Positions 1-8,403 of a DNA stretch of 11,370 nt are shown piece after piece. Location of the stretch: the NCBI GenBank assembly GCA_022712785.1, contig JAFLJX010000205.1:1-11370 (forward strand), in the 5' to 3' direction. The position numbers and the translations under genes were made by a program. Every line of letters starts with the position of its first letter. Position 1 is the stretch's first letter. Under the pieces are notes generated by a model, which saw only the letters and a list, made by a program, of their open reading frames with translations, did no database searches and had not been told where the DNA came from. This stretch comes from Mycoplasmatota bacterium. GTDB taxonomy: Bacteria > Bacillota_I > Bacilli_A > Izemoplasmatales > Izemoplasmataceae.

Positions 1-1054
1 TAGGTGACGCTAATACAAAGTGTCCTTCTTCTATTTCAACGAATTCAGGCATATTTCCTTCACCATAATTATGAGTACTTGGATCATAATCAAATCTTTT
101 ACGAGTCTTTTCATAATCTGGATCTGGTAATGGAATTGCTGATAATAAAGATCTTGTATAAGGATGCAGTGGGTTTTTGAATAATTTACTAGAATCTGCT
201 AACTCAACAATATGTCCGTAGAACATAACAGCAATACGATCACTAAAGTATTTAACAACTGATAAATCATGTGCAATAAACAAAATAGATAAATTAAGTT
301 TTGCTTGTAATTCTTTCAGCAAATTAATTACTTGCGCTTGAATACTAACGTCAAGTGCACTAATAGGCTCATCTGCAATAAGTAATTCAGGTTCAATGAT
401 TAATGCTCTAGCGACACCGATACGTTGTCTTTGCCCACCACTAAATTCGTGTGGATAACGGAATGCATGTTCAGGTTGTAACCCAACAACTCTTAGTATG
501 TCTCCTACTTTTTTATCTATAACTTTTTTGCTTTTTTCACCACTGATAATTAATCCTTCAGCAATGATTTCTCTTACTGTCATTCTTGGATTTAATGAAG
601 AGATAGGATCTTGGAAGATCATTTGAATTTTCTTCAAAGTTTCAACAGTTTCACCTTTAAAAGCGTTATCTTTTTTAATTTCACTAATTAAATCACGTAA
701 TTGCATGATATCATCTTTTAAAGAAATCGCTTCAGCACTTTCTTTATTTTCAAGTGCTTTGAATGATATTTTTTTATCTTTTAATTCTAAGCTTAGGGCT
801 TCAGTTCCTCCACCGATACGTTGCCCACGGAAAAATACTTCACCATCAGTTGGATCGTACAAACGGATAATACTTCTACCTGTTGTAGTTTTCCCACATC
901 CTGATTCACCTACTAATCCGAATACTTCACCTTCGTGTATTTGGAATGAAATTCCATCTACAGCTCTTACAATCATTTTATTTTTCCCACGTCCAGATTT
1001 GAAATGTTGTTTCAAGTTTTTAACATCTAAGATTACTGTATTACTTATTGCCAT
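1..1054 (-). CDS. oppF: Oligopeptide ABC transporter ATP-binding protein OppF (3' end cut by window)
   Basis: Second ATPase of the oligopeptide importer; it pairs with OppD at the cytoplasmic face and hydrolyses ATP to drive uptake. The 351 visible residues contain Walker A GESGCGKTT (49-57), Q-loop MIFQDP (Q148), signature SGGQRQR (205-211), Walker B LLIADEP (224-230), D-loop SALD, switch H262, and the start of the C-terminal oligopeptide/dipeptide extension (HPYTRSLLSA). The frame is open at the window edge and stops within the family's usual ending (GHFVLAS), so few residues should be missing. ATG at 1054 is chosen because AAGGAGA lies 6 bases upstream (1061-1067). It overlaps the oppD stop by 14 bases, implying translational coupling. 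Oddity: K55 to Q148 is 93 residues, against about 50-60 in typical relatives, because of a charged Lys/Glu-rich insertion at about residues 82-140. Identity is secure; substrate specificity is inferred from the operon. Confidence 0.95.
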   Translation of the reverse strand, partial: MAISNTVILDVKNLKQHFKSGRGKNKMIVRAVDGISFQIHEGEVFGLVGESGCGKTTTGRSIIRLYDPTDGEVFFRGQRIGGGTEALSLELKDKKISFKALENKESAEAISLKDDIMQLRDLISEIKKDNAFKGETVETLKKIQMIFQDPISSLNPRMTVREIIAEGLIISGEKSKKVIDKKVGDILRVVGLQPEHAFRYPHEFSGGQRQRIGVARALIIEPELLIADEPISALDVSIQAQVINLLKELQAKLNLSILFIAHDLSVVKYFSDRIAVMFYGHIVELADSSKLFKNPLHPYTRSLLSAIPLPDPDYEKTRKRFDYDPSTHNYGEGNMPEFVEIEEGHFVLASP

Positions 1055-2135
1055 TGTTTTTCTCCTTGATTAATTCTTTGTGACGATCGTTTCTTCTTGT
1101 TACAGCAATTGGCTGCACAACTTTAGGTGCATATTCATGCATAAGCCAAGTTTTAGCAAAGTGTGACTCAGATACTTGAAACATTGGTGGTTCTTCTTCA
1201 AAATCAACCTGTAATGCATATTGATTACGTGGTGCAAATGCATCACCTGCGGGTGGGAAGTGTAAGTCTGGTGGAGTTCCAGGAATTGCGAACAGTTTTT
1301 CATCTGTATCAAGGTCTGGCATTGCTGAAAGTAATGCCCAAGTATATGGATGACGAGAATCATAATAAATATCATTAACATCCCCAATTTCAATAATTTG
1401 ACCTGCATACATAACCGCAACTCGCTCAGCTATATTGGCTACAACACCTAAATCATGTGTAATAAATATAATTGTTAAATTACGTTCTTTTTTAATTCTA
1501 TTAATTAACTCTAAAATCTGTGCTTGAATTGTAACATCCAGAGCAGTTGTAGGCTCATCACAAATTAAGATTTCAGCATCATTCGCTAATGCAATTGCAA
1601 TAACGATTCTTTGACGCATTCCTCCTGAAAATTGGAAAGGATATTGAAAAAATCTTTTTTCCGGTTCAGGAATTCCAACCTCTTTCATCAATTCTAATGC
1701 ACGATTTTTTGCATCTGCTTTTGTCATACCCATTTTCAAGTATAAAGCTTCAGAAATTTGAGTTCCAACTTTCATTATTGGGTTCAAACTACTCATTGGA
1801 TCTTGGAAGATCATAGAGATTTTTGTACCACGTAATTTATGAAAATCTTCTTCTTCAATTTGCATTAAATCTACGTACTGAGGTGTTTTAGATACTAGTG
1901 CTTCTTCATCATAATAATTAATTGTACCACCATTATGAATTGAATTTTTTGCTAAAATTCCAATAATTGCACGTGCGGTAACACTTTTACCAGAACCTGA
2001 TTCGCCCACTATTGCTAGTGTTTCACCTTTATATAGGTCTAAGTTAACCCCACGGATAGCGTTTAATTTACCTTGTTGAGTTCGGAATGAAATGTCAAGC
2101 TCACGAATTTCTAATATTTTTTGACGATTTTCCAT
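1041..2135 (-). CDS. oppD: Oligopeptide ABC transporter ATP-binding protein OppD
   Basis: First ATPase of the importer, working as a heterodimer with OppF under the OppB-OppC channel. The 364 residues contain Walker A GESGSGKS (44-51), Q-loop Q111, signature SGGMRQR (170-176), Walker B ILICDEP (189-195), D-loop TALD and switch H227. The C-terminal oligopeptide extension follows (HPYTWALLS about 262-270, then GTPPDLHFPPAGDAF at 286-300). The cysteines that bind an iron-sulfur cluster in DppD-type relatives are replaced (GDAFAPRN), matching my recollection of Gram-positive OppD proteins. Start and preceding oppC stop share one base (TAATG); AAGGGGAG at 2146-2153 lies inside the end of oppC. The last 25 or so residues are a Lys/Asn-rich tail. 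Length is normal for the family. Confidence 0.96.
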   Translation of the reverse strand: MENRQKILEIRELDISFRTQQGKLNAIRGVNLDLYKGETLAIVGESGSGKSVTARAIIGILAKNSIHNGGTINYYDEEALVSKTPQYVDLMQIEEEDFHKLRGTKISMIFQDPMSSLNPIMKVGTQISEALYLKMGMTKADAKNRALELMKEVGIPEPEKRFFQYPFQFSGGMRQRIVIAIALANDAEILICDEPTTALDVTIQAQILELINRIKKERNLTIIFITHDLGVVANIAERVAVMYAGQIIEIGDVNDIYYDSRHPYTWALLSAMPDLDTDEKLFAIPGTPPDLHFPPAGDAFAPRNQYALQVDFEEEPPMFQVSESHFAKTWLMHEYAPKVVQPIAVTRRNDRHKELIKEKNNGNK

Positions 2136-3454
2136 TATTCATCAGCTCCCCTTAAACTAGGATTAAATGCATCACGGAGCCCATTACCAAATAGGTTAAA
2201 TGATAACATTAATAGTGAAATAAATATTGCTGGGAATAATAATTGATAGAAACTATCTTTCATTACTAATTGTCCATTTGACATCAGACGCCCAACACTA
2301 ATAGTTTCACCATAGTTAATAATTCCTAAGAATGAAAAAGTTGCTTCTGTAAAAATTACAGCTGGTATATATAATACAACAGAAGTAATAATTGTCCCCA
2401 TAGCACTTGGGAAAATATGACGATACATTATTCGTCTATCTCCAGCACCTAAAGTACGAGCAGCAAGAACATATTCACGATTTTTATAACGATAAAACTG
2501 AGAACGAGTTAATGATGATATCCCCAGCCATCCGGTCATGGTGAACGCTAATATTACAACCCATATAGCATTTCCAAAACGTAGTAATAGAAGAGTCAAG
2601 ATTGCTAGGAATGGAAGTCCAGCTAAAATCTCACTTATACGTTCCATAACTAAATCAATAGTTCCTCCGTAATATCCAGAGATTGAACCAACTGTAATAC
2701 CAACAATAATATTAATTGCTGCAACAGTGAATGCTATAAGCAATGAAATACGTGCACCTTCCCAAAGTGTTTCAAATAAGTCCCTACCAGATCCATCAGA
2801 TCCAAAAAGGAAGTTTACATCATCCATATCGTAAACATATTTTAAGAATTCGAAGTATTGAATTCTTACTTTGTAGAATCCAGCATTTTCTTCTGCATCT
2901 TCTAAAATGATAATTACATCATTTTCAAGTTCTGCTGCTCTAACAGTATTATACTCATCTATAGTTAAATTTGTATAAGACGTTGCAGCAAATTCTTGAG
3001 TAACTGGGTCTATTTCCGCACTAAAATGATGATCAATATATGCATAATAGTCAACTAAAACAGTTACCTGTCCAATTTCATTTACATTTTGAATACCTAA
3101 TACTATACCATCTGGCAAATTAGAAAAGTTTTGGATATATCCAGTCATTTCTTGTTGTCCTGAGAACCCAGGCATGAAGTCTAAAACTTCATTTCTTGGT
3201 GGCATATTTGATAAACGACTAGACCATTTAGCATTTATCTCATCTAATTCATAACTTACAAATAGTGGTCCAATAATGGACATTATTATTAAAAATAATA
3301 GAATAACTGCAGCTACAACTGATGCTTTATTTTTCTTAAATCTTAACCATGCATCCATATAATATCCTATGGCTCTGGTTTGAAATGATTCGTCTAATAT
3401 TGTTTGTTCATGTTGTACAAGTTTAAACTTATTTTTATCTATTATTTGGCTCAT
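2135..3454 (-). CDS. oppC: Oligopeptide ABC transporter permease OppC with enlarged extracytoplasmic domain
   Basis: One of the two channel subunits in the cytoplasmic membrane. A cytoplasmic N-terminus of about 45 residues precedes TM1 (about 46-67). After the long external segment comes the standard permease core: FGSDGSGRDLFETLWEGARIS (218-238), several hydrophobic helices, and the EAA coupling loop AARTLGAGDRRIMYRHIFPS (331-350) that contacts the ATPases. The end NLFGNGLRDAFNPSLRG is typical of OppC. The protein is 439 residues, against roughly 300-345 for ordinary OppC. The excess lies between TM1 and the GSDGSGRD motif (about residues 70-213), which should face outward where the binding protein docks; it is acidic and low in cysteine. 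The start is coupled to the oppB stop by a 4-base ATGA overlap, with a modest GCAGGT ribosome site. Confidence 0.95.
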   Translation of the reverse strand: MSQIIDKNKFKLVQHEQTILDESFQTRAIGYYMDAWLRFKKNKASVVAAVILLFLIIMSIIGPLFVSYELDEINAKWSSRLSNMPPRNEVLDFMPGFSGQQEMTGYIQNFSNLPDGIVLGIQNVNEIGQVTVLVDYYAYIDHHFSAEIDPVTQEFAATSYTNLTIDEYNTVRAAELENDVIIILEDAEENAGFYKVRIQYFEFLKYVYDMDDVNFLFGSDGSGRDLFETLWEGARISLLIAFTVAAINIIVGITVGSISGYYGGTIDLVMERISEILAGLPFLAILTLLLLRFGNAIWVVILAFTMTGWLGISSLTRSQFYRYKNREYVLAARTLGAGDRRIMYRHIFPSAMGTIITSVVLYIPAVIFTEATFSFLGIINYGETISVGRLMSNGQLVMKDSFYQLLFPAIFISLLMLSFNLFGNGLRDAFNPSLRGADE

Positions 3455-4410
3455 CGTTTACCTGCCCCCATTCTTATTCTAGGGTCAATTACGCCATATG
3501 ATAAATCTACAATAAGTGTAGCACTTAGCCCGATAATTGTATAAAACATTATTAAAGCCATAAGTAATGAGTAATCAAAGTTATTGAATGCATCTAGATA
3601 AATCCCACCAATACCAGGAACCCTAAATATTCTCTCAATTATAAGTGATCCACTAAGTAATGATACAAGACCACCAATTAATGATGGTGCAATTGGAACT
3701 AGTCCATTTCTTAACGCATGTCTAACTGTTGATTGTCTTTGAGTTAAACCTTTTGTTCTAGCTAACAACATGAATTCAGAAGTTAAAACCTCTGTCAATT
3801 CTGCTCTCATAACTCTTGTTAATGAAGCAACAGTACCAAAGAAAAGTACTAACATAGGCATCAAGTATGATGCTATACCTAATAAATTATTTGCGGCAAA
3901 ATCCGTTTCAGAAAATACGAACGGAGTATCAATAAGTTTCCATATGTATACAACATAGTATTGCATCATCGTTCCAATAACAAATGATGGAACCGAAATG
4001 AAAAAGATAACCCCTGTTGATATAATATGATCTGTTAGTTTGTTTTTCTTAAGAGCAGCCCAAATACCTAGTCCAATACCTACAGGAATACCTGCAAAAT
4101 ACGGAAATACATTAAGCCTAAATGATACTGGTATTTTTTCTGCCAAAATATCAGTTATATCTCGTTTAAGTTTTAGTGAACGACCAAGCCCTCCTTCTTT
4201 TACAAGATTTTGTATCCATATAAAAAACTGTTCTACAATTGGTTTTCCATAACCTTCTTGCTCTTCTAAGATTATTCTAATCTCAGGATATACACCAAGC
4301 ACTGCCGCATGATATTGTGGCAATTTCTTAATGAAAACAAATACAAGAAAAATTATAATAAAAGCTGTAACAAAAATAAGCGCAATCCGCTTAAGTACAT
4401 AATTTCTCAT
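3451..4410 (-). CDS. oppB: Oligopeptide ABC transporter permease OppB
   Basis: Channel subunit that dimerises with OppC in the membrane. The 319 residues begin with MRNYVLKRIA and TM1 (about 9-28), as usual for OppB. An external segment with GLGRSLKLKRDITDILAEKI (74-93) follows, then about five further hydrophobic helices. The EAA coupling loop ARTKGLTQRQSTVRHALRNG is at 217-236, and the conserved end is IDPRIRMG. Family length is normal, in contrast to OppA and OppC. AAAGGAG at 4415-4421, a few bases before the ATG, supports the start. The gene lies 85 bases downstream of oppA with a hairpin between, and ends in an ATGA overlap with oppC. Its stop is TGA, which shows that TGA terminates translation in this organism. 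Confidence 0.96.
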   Translation of the reverse strand: MRNYVLKRIALIFVTAFIIIFLVFVFIKKLPQYHAAVLGVYPEIRIILEEQEGYGKPIVEQFFIWIQNLVKEGGLGRSLKLKRDITDILAEKIPVSFRLNVFPYFAGIPVGIGLGIWAALKKNKLTDHIISTGVIFFISVPSFVIGTMMQYYVVYIWKLIDTPFVFSETDFAANNLLGIASYLMPMLVLFFGTVASLTRVMRAELTEVLTSEFMLLARTKGLTQRQSTVRHALRNGLVPIAPSLIGGLVSLLSGSLIIERIFRVPGIGGIYLDAFNNFDYSLLMALIMFYTIIGLSATLIVDLSYGVIDPRIRMGAGKR

Positions 4411-4429
4411 AATGCTCCTTTCATATAAA

Positions 4430-4457
4430 CAACCCTAGTTAGAAAGCACTAGGGTTG
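4430..4457 (-). terminator. Intercistronic hairpin between oppA and oppB (weak terminator or mRNA-stabilising stem)
   Basis: A perfect 10-bp stem (CAACCCTAGT with ACTAGGGTTG) and an 8-base loop lie 38 bases after the oppA stop. On the minus strand it is followed by TTTATAT, a weak U-tract, then directly by the oppB ribosome site. The structure is plain in the sequence. Its role is inferred: partial termination or 3'-end protection, so that oppA mRNA outnumbers the permease message. Full termination is unlikely because no separate promoter for oppBCDF was seen in this gap. Confidence 0.65.
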
Positions 4458-4495
4458 CTATATTTATAACCTTTATAAGTTCTAAATTTTTATTG

Positions 4496-7400
4496 TTATT
4501 CAGTTTCTATTTCAGTACCAATGTATAGATATTTCAATCCACCATAACCCATACGAGCATGATATGAATCAGCTTCAAATACAACACGTACATTATAAAC
4601 TGTAGTAGCTACTGATGTGAATAAAGGAATTGCAATCATTTGATCTAGTAATTCACCTTCTAATGTAGAAGTAATTTCATCAAAGTCATCATCTTTACCT
4701 TCATAATTAACATCTTGTACGTTGTAGAATTCACCATATGCATAATTAAATAGTTCATGATAAGTACATGTTAAGTCATCACCAACAAATATTGCTAACA
4801 CAGCTACCCAAGCTTGATATTCAGCTAATGCAGTTCCAGCAGGAACAGCGTCTGCAGCTAATAATGCAACATCAGCTTCGTAATCTGTAGTTTCTGTTTC
4901 AGTTGGTTCTTCTATTAACATATATGTATTATATAAAGCTAAGTAATCAGCAAACTCAGTTTCAAACTCAGTTGTCCAATTAGTTAATGCAGTTTTAGTG
5001 TTTCCTAATGTAGCAGTAACTACTGCATTTTCAGTATCAAATCCTACTTCTAACATATATGAGAATGCACTATTATAAACTTGTCCAAGCATTGATGGAG
5101 CATTAAAGTCTAATCCTCGCCATCCACCAAATGTCATTTCGAAGTCTCCGTTATCCCAAGCAGCATCTAAAGCTGGACCTGAAACTGCAGATAATTCTAA
5201 TTCAAATTTAGTAGTAGCTTCATTTACATTAAAGATTGCTTCAACAGTATCTTTAACCCAGTTAGCAACTTGCCAGTTAGTTTCAACATCATAGAATTTG
5301 TATTCAACAGATACCATTTCACCATCTTGGATATCTCCAGCAGCTATTGCAGCAGCATAAGCTATGTCAAATAATTCTTTTGCTTGAGTTGGATTATAAC
5401 CAAATGTATCAGGAGATAAATCAGCTAATACTTCATTACCTGCTACAGATGAACGGTAAGAGAATGAGTTATATTCAGTAGAATAATAAACAGGTCCTAA
5501 GAATCCAAATGTAGGAACAGATGGGTCACGTACTTCATTTGCGAATGTATCGCGGTCAATTGCGAAGTAGAACGCTTGTCTAAATTCAGTTTGAGTTAAT
5601 ATTGGATTTATAGCATATGCTTCACTACCATCAATATTAAATGCGAAACGGAAGAATGTTGTAATAGGAGATAATTTTAAGTTTAAGCTATACTTGAACT
5701 CGTCATAATATTCTCCACCTACACCAACAACATCTAAACGTCCAGCTTTAAATTCATCTATTGTAATTGATTGATCTTCAATAACATCGTAACGAAGTTT
5801 AGTTATACGATAAATATCAGAATCATAATGATTTTCATTTAATGTATAGAAATATAATACGTCAGATTCCCATGCAGTCATATTGAATGGACCATAAGAT
5901 ACTAATGGGTTATCAATTGTACCATAGTTTGTAGAAGTAGCAGCAGCATTCATACCAGCTTCGTATTGAACTTCATGTACAAGACCAGTAGTTCCGCCCA
6001 TTAAACTTCCCATAACGTCCCATTGAGTTTTAGCAGCAGTTAAAGTAACTTGGAATGTATATGTATCTATTACTTCGAATCCTACTTCTGCCCATGCAAC
6101 AGCAGTTTGAGTTAATTGAACACCGTCTACAGGAATACCATCTTCATCTACAGCAACTCTGTTTTGTGCATCATCCATGTATGCAGGATATTCACCATAA
6201 TAACTAGCGTCACCTACAGCAACTGTAGCAACAGGAGTACCATCGGCATATTCCCAACCAGCATATGGAGCAATTAAAGTTCCTTCAGAATCCATTTTGA
6301 ATGCTTCATCTGCAAAGTCTACAAATACCCAACCGTTAGGTCCGTATCCGTCACCCCATGATTCTGTATAAATATTTTGTTCAAGAGCAGTTGCACCAGC
6401 AGGATAAGTAATTCCACTATAATCGCTAGTTTCAATATAGTATAATTCCCAAGTAGTACCCTCTACTAAATGAGAGAATGAGTTAGCTCTTGCATATTCA
6501 ACACTATCAATACCATAAACAAAGAAGTCTAGTTTATCAGTTTTAAAACTATTTTGTTTAAAATAAGCTTCAGCTTCAACAAGTGGTAAATCAGTTTTTT
6601 GATATAAGTTTGTTGCGCGATCATTTAATAATTTTGGATCCAATAATTTACTCCAAGAATAGTCAAATGAACTTGCATCAATTAAAGTACCATCTTCAAA
6701 TGCTAAATCATCACGTAATGTGATTTGCCAAGTGTATCCGTCACCGTTAACATCTAGAGGTGCAGATACAGCCATTTGTGGATAGCGACCAAATGGTAAA
6801 TCTTCAGCGTGATATCCGCCAGCATACCATTCTTCGAATCCGATTACAGCTGGTAAATCAGCAACACCGTCTGCTACTAAGATAGCACGAGCAGCTGCCC
6901 AATCATAATCACCTGTATATAGTGAATCTGTAATCCAACCAAATAAATCAGAAGCAGTAGCTAAAGTTTCAGAAAATGGATTTAAGTTATCAGTTCCACT
7001 AGTTGACATTTTATAAGTTGCATTTAAGTCAGCCTCTAAGTTAACAGGGCGAACAGCAACAATAAGTTCAGTTTCTTCAACAACAACGTTCCCAGCTTCA
7101 TCAGTTAATGTATAAGTAATATCATAACGTCCAGCAACAGCTGTATCAACAGCGCTTGAATCAACAATGATATCTTCAACAGTAAGTTCAGATACATTAT
7201 CAGAAACAGTAATACCTAATAAGTAATCAGGATTTGTTCCTTGATAAATTTCAATAACACGAATACCAGAGATAACTGGTGCTTCAGTTTCTTGAACTAT
7301 TGTAATTGTGATTTGTGCAGTACCAACATTTTCAAATGAATCTTGAACAGTGTAAGTAACAATATATACACCAGGAACCATGAAGTCTACAGCACTTGAA

Positions 7401-8125
7401 TCAATAAGCATATCTGCAGTAACATCACCATCTAAATTATCCATAGCGATAACACCAAGAGCGAAATCTGGAGTTTCAGAAACACCCATTGTATAAGATA
7501 AGTTAATTTGTCCAGTAATTACTGGAGGAACAGCATCTGCATCATCTGCAAATCTTTTAACTTGTAAGTATGCTGTATAAACTGGAGAAGTATTTGAAGA
7601 TGAATCTCCAACAACATAAGTAATTTCATATAATCCTGGTTCAGTAAGATTAACAGCTGAAGAATCTACAGTAATATCTGCAGTTAAATCACCATCTACG
7701 TTATCTGATGCAGTTACACCAGTTAAGTAGTTAGGAGCTGTTTCTCCCATAACATAAGTCATACCTTGAATTCCTTCAATTGTAGGACTTGATAAATCCA
7801 CTACTGTAACCGTAATACTTTTAGTAGCTTCATTACCTGAAATATCAGATACACTATAAGATACAGTGTAAGTTCCAGGAACATCAAGATTTACTGCAGA
7901 AGAATCTACAGCTAATTTAGAAGTAATGTTTCCGTCTAAATTATCAAAAGCAGTTACACCTTCAGAAAAACTAGGAGTAGCACTTTCGTCGATTACATAA
8001 GTAATGTTTCTTGTCCCGCCGATAACGGGGTTTTCGTTATCTACAACTACATCGTCTTTACCACAGGCAGCAATACCAAAGGCAAGAGTCAAAGTTAAGA
8101 TAAGTAAAATAATTTTTTTAGTCAT
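4496..8125 (-). CDS. oppA: Giant oligopeptide-binding lipoprotein OppA with four Ig-like repeats
   Basis: Surface lipoprotein that captures peptides and delivers them to OppBC. The signal peptide MTKKIILLILTLTLAFG ends in lipobox IAAC; C21 is the lipidation site. Four Ig-like repeats follow (about 31-110, 113-190, 199-278, 282-359), each with a DN(L/V)DG-like and a (V/I)DSSAV motif, resembling DUF5011/Cry22-type domains. The rest (about 365-1209) is a family-5 solute-binding domain, with NLNPFSE near its start, YGPFNMTAWESD, FRQAFYFAIDRDTF and a terminal IPLFTS region. At about 845 residues this domain far exceeds the usual 500-550, with probable insertions near 540-680 and 1025-1120. Start: an in-frame ATG at 8140 would add MRRDF, but it overlaps the ribosome site, so ATG 8125 is preferred. 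The gene is first in the operon and has a strong promoter. Peptide specificity is inferred from context; another solute is possible. Confidence 0.93.
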   Translation of the reverse strand: MTKKIILLILTLTLAFGIAACGKDDVVVDNENPVIGGTRNITYVIDESATPSFSEGVTAFDNLDGNITSKLAVDSSAVNLDVPGTYTVSYSVSDISGNEATKSITVTVVDLSSPTIEGIQGMTYVMGETAPNYLTGVTASDNVDGDLTADITVDSSAVNLTEPGLYEITYVVGDSSSNTSPVYTAYLQVKRFADDADAVPPVITGQINLSYTMGVSETPDFALGVIAMDNLDGDVTADMLIDSSAVDFMVPGVYIVTYTVQDSFENVGTAQITITIVQETEAPVISGIRVIEIYQGTNPDYLLGITVSDNVSELTVEDIIVDSSAVDTAVAGRYDITYTLTDEAGNVVVEETELIVAVRPVNLEADLNATYKMSTSGTDNLNPFSETLATASDLFGWITDSLYTGDYDWAAARAILVADGVADLPAVIGFEEWYAGGYHAEDLPFGRYPQMAVSAPLDVNGDGYTWQITLRDDLAFEDGTLIDASSFDYSWSKLLDPKLLNDRATNLYQKTDLPLVEAEAYFKQNSFKTDKLDFFVYGIDSVEYARANSFSHLVEGTTWELYYIETSDYSGITYPAGATALEQNIYTESWGDGYGPNGWVFVDFADEAFKMDSEGTLIAPYAGWEYADGTPVATVAVGDASYYGEYPAYMDDAQNRVAVDEDGIPVDGVQLTQTAVAWAEVGFEVIDTYTFQVTLTAAKTQWDVMGSLMGGTTGLVHEVQYEAGMNAAATSTNYGTIDNPLVSYGPFNMTAWESDVLYFYTLNENHYDSDIYRITKLRYDVIEDQSITIDEFKAGRLDVVGVGGEYYDEFKYSLNLKLSPITTFFRFAFNIDGSEAYAINPILTQTEFRQAFYFAIDRDTFANEVRDPSVPTFGFLGPVYYSTEYNSFSYRSSVAGNEVLADLSPDTFGYNPTQAKELFDIAYAAAIAAGDIQDGEMVSVEYKFYDVETNWQVANWVKDTVEAIFNVNEATTKFELELSAVSGPALDAAWDNGDFEMTFGGWRGLDFNAPSMLGQVYNSAFSYMLEVGFDTENAVVTATLGNTKTALTNWTTEFETEFADYLALYNTYMLIEEPTETETTDYEADVALLAADAVPAGTALAEYQAWVAVLAIFVGDDLTCTYHELFNYAYGEFYNVQDVNYEGKDDDFDEITSTLEGELLDQMIAIPLFTSVATTVYNVRVVFEADSYHARMGYGGLKYLYIGTEIETE
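7049..8035 (-). repeat. Four tandem Ig-like (DUF5011-type) protein repeats in oppA
   Basis: Four copies of about 78-80 residues each, at roughly 7796-8035, 7556-7789, 7292-7531 and 7049-7282. Each has P-x-I near its start, a hydrophobic TY/EIYQG strand, G(V/I)xxxDN(L/V), a (V/I)DSSAV motif, a PG-x-Y or AGRY turn, and a YxVxD or YTLTD strand. Copies 1-3 keep DNLDG/DNVDG. Copy 4 has DNVSE, so it is the most divergent. The copies differ at the DNA level apart from the DSSAV stretch, so the duplication is old. A rigid stalk holding the binding domain away from the membrane is the likely role. Confidence 0.85.
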
Positions 8126-8130
8126 AAAAT

Positions 8131-8138
8131 CTCTCCTC
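8131..8138 (-). promoter_or_regulatory. Ribosome binding site that decides the oppA start
   Basis: GAGGAGAG is followed by ATTTT and then the ATG at 8125. This spacing fits initiation at 8125. The upstream in-frame ATG (8138-8140) directly abuts and overlaps this site and has only T-rich sequence with no Shine-Dalgarno match before it. Confidence 0.85.
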
Positions 8139-8172
8139 ATATTTTTTTTCTAATTTGCATTAGTTAACTTAA

Positions 8173-8201
8173 ATTATATCTTAAATGCTGACCATTGTCA
8201 A
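8173..8201 (-). promoter_or_regulatory. Sigma-A type promoter for the opp operon
   Basis: On the minus strand, TTGACA (8196-8201) and TATAAT (8173-8178) both match consensus exactly, with a 17-base spacer. Transcription would start near 8166, giving a leader of about 40 bases before the oppA ATG. This is the strongest promoter visible in the window and suits an abundant binding lipoprotein. Confidence 0.93.
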
Positions 8202-8218
8202 TTATCTTATAAGCCAAT

Positions 8219-8249
8219 TTACATTTTTATTGCGCATATTTAAATGTAA
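8219..8249. repeat. Inverted repeat just upstream of the oppA promoter
   Basis: TTACATTT (8219-8226) and AAATGTAA (8242-8249) form an 8-bp inverted repeat with a 15-base spacer, starting 18 bases upstream of the -35 box. The placement fits an activator or repressor site, but the half-sites are AT-rich and could arise by chance. No specific regulator is recognised. Confidence 0.4.
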
Positions 8250-8403
8250 GCATATGGCAATTTTTTAATAGTGTGATGATAAAGGCAAAAGGTAAGTGCT
8301 TTCATTTTATAACTAGTGACTATTCGGCTTTTTAGACGATAACCACAACAAGGCAACATCAATATTTTTTAAAATAAACAACGTTATATAATCACTTTAG
8401 AAA

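Noticed and set aside
705..1073. 122-codon open frame on the plus strand antisense to oppF
   Set aside because: It lies entirely opposite well-conserved oppF coding sequence and its translation resembles no protein; it is a shadow frame.
1041..1300. Loss of the C-terminal cysteines in OppD as a defect
   Set aside because: The GDAF/PRN pattern without cysteines fits what I recall of Gram-positive OppD proteins, so it looks like a subfamily trait, not damage.
1100..1420. Open frames overlapping oppD in other frames (minus 1100-1420, plus 1163-1378)
   Set aside because: oppD is intact through its C-terminal domain, and these frames have biased, low-complexity translations and no ribosome sites.
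3770..4252. Plus-strand open frames opposite oppB (3770-3958 and 4040-4252)
   Set aside because: oppB is complete and conserved on the other strand; there is no supporting start signal.
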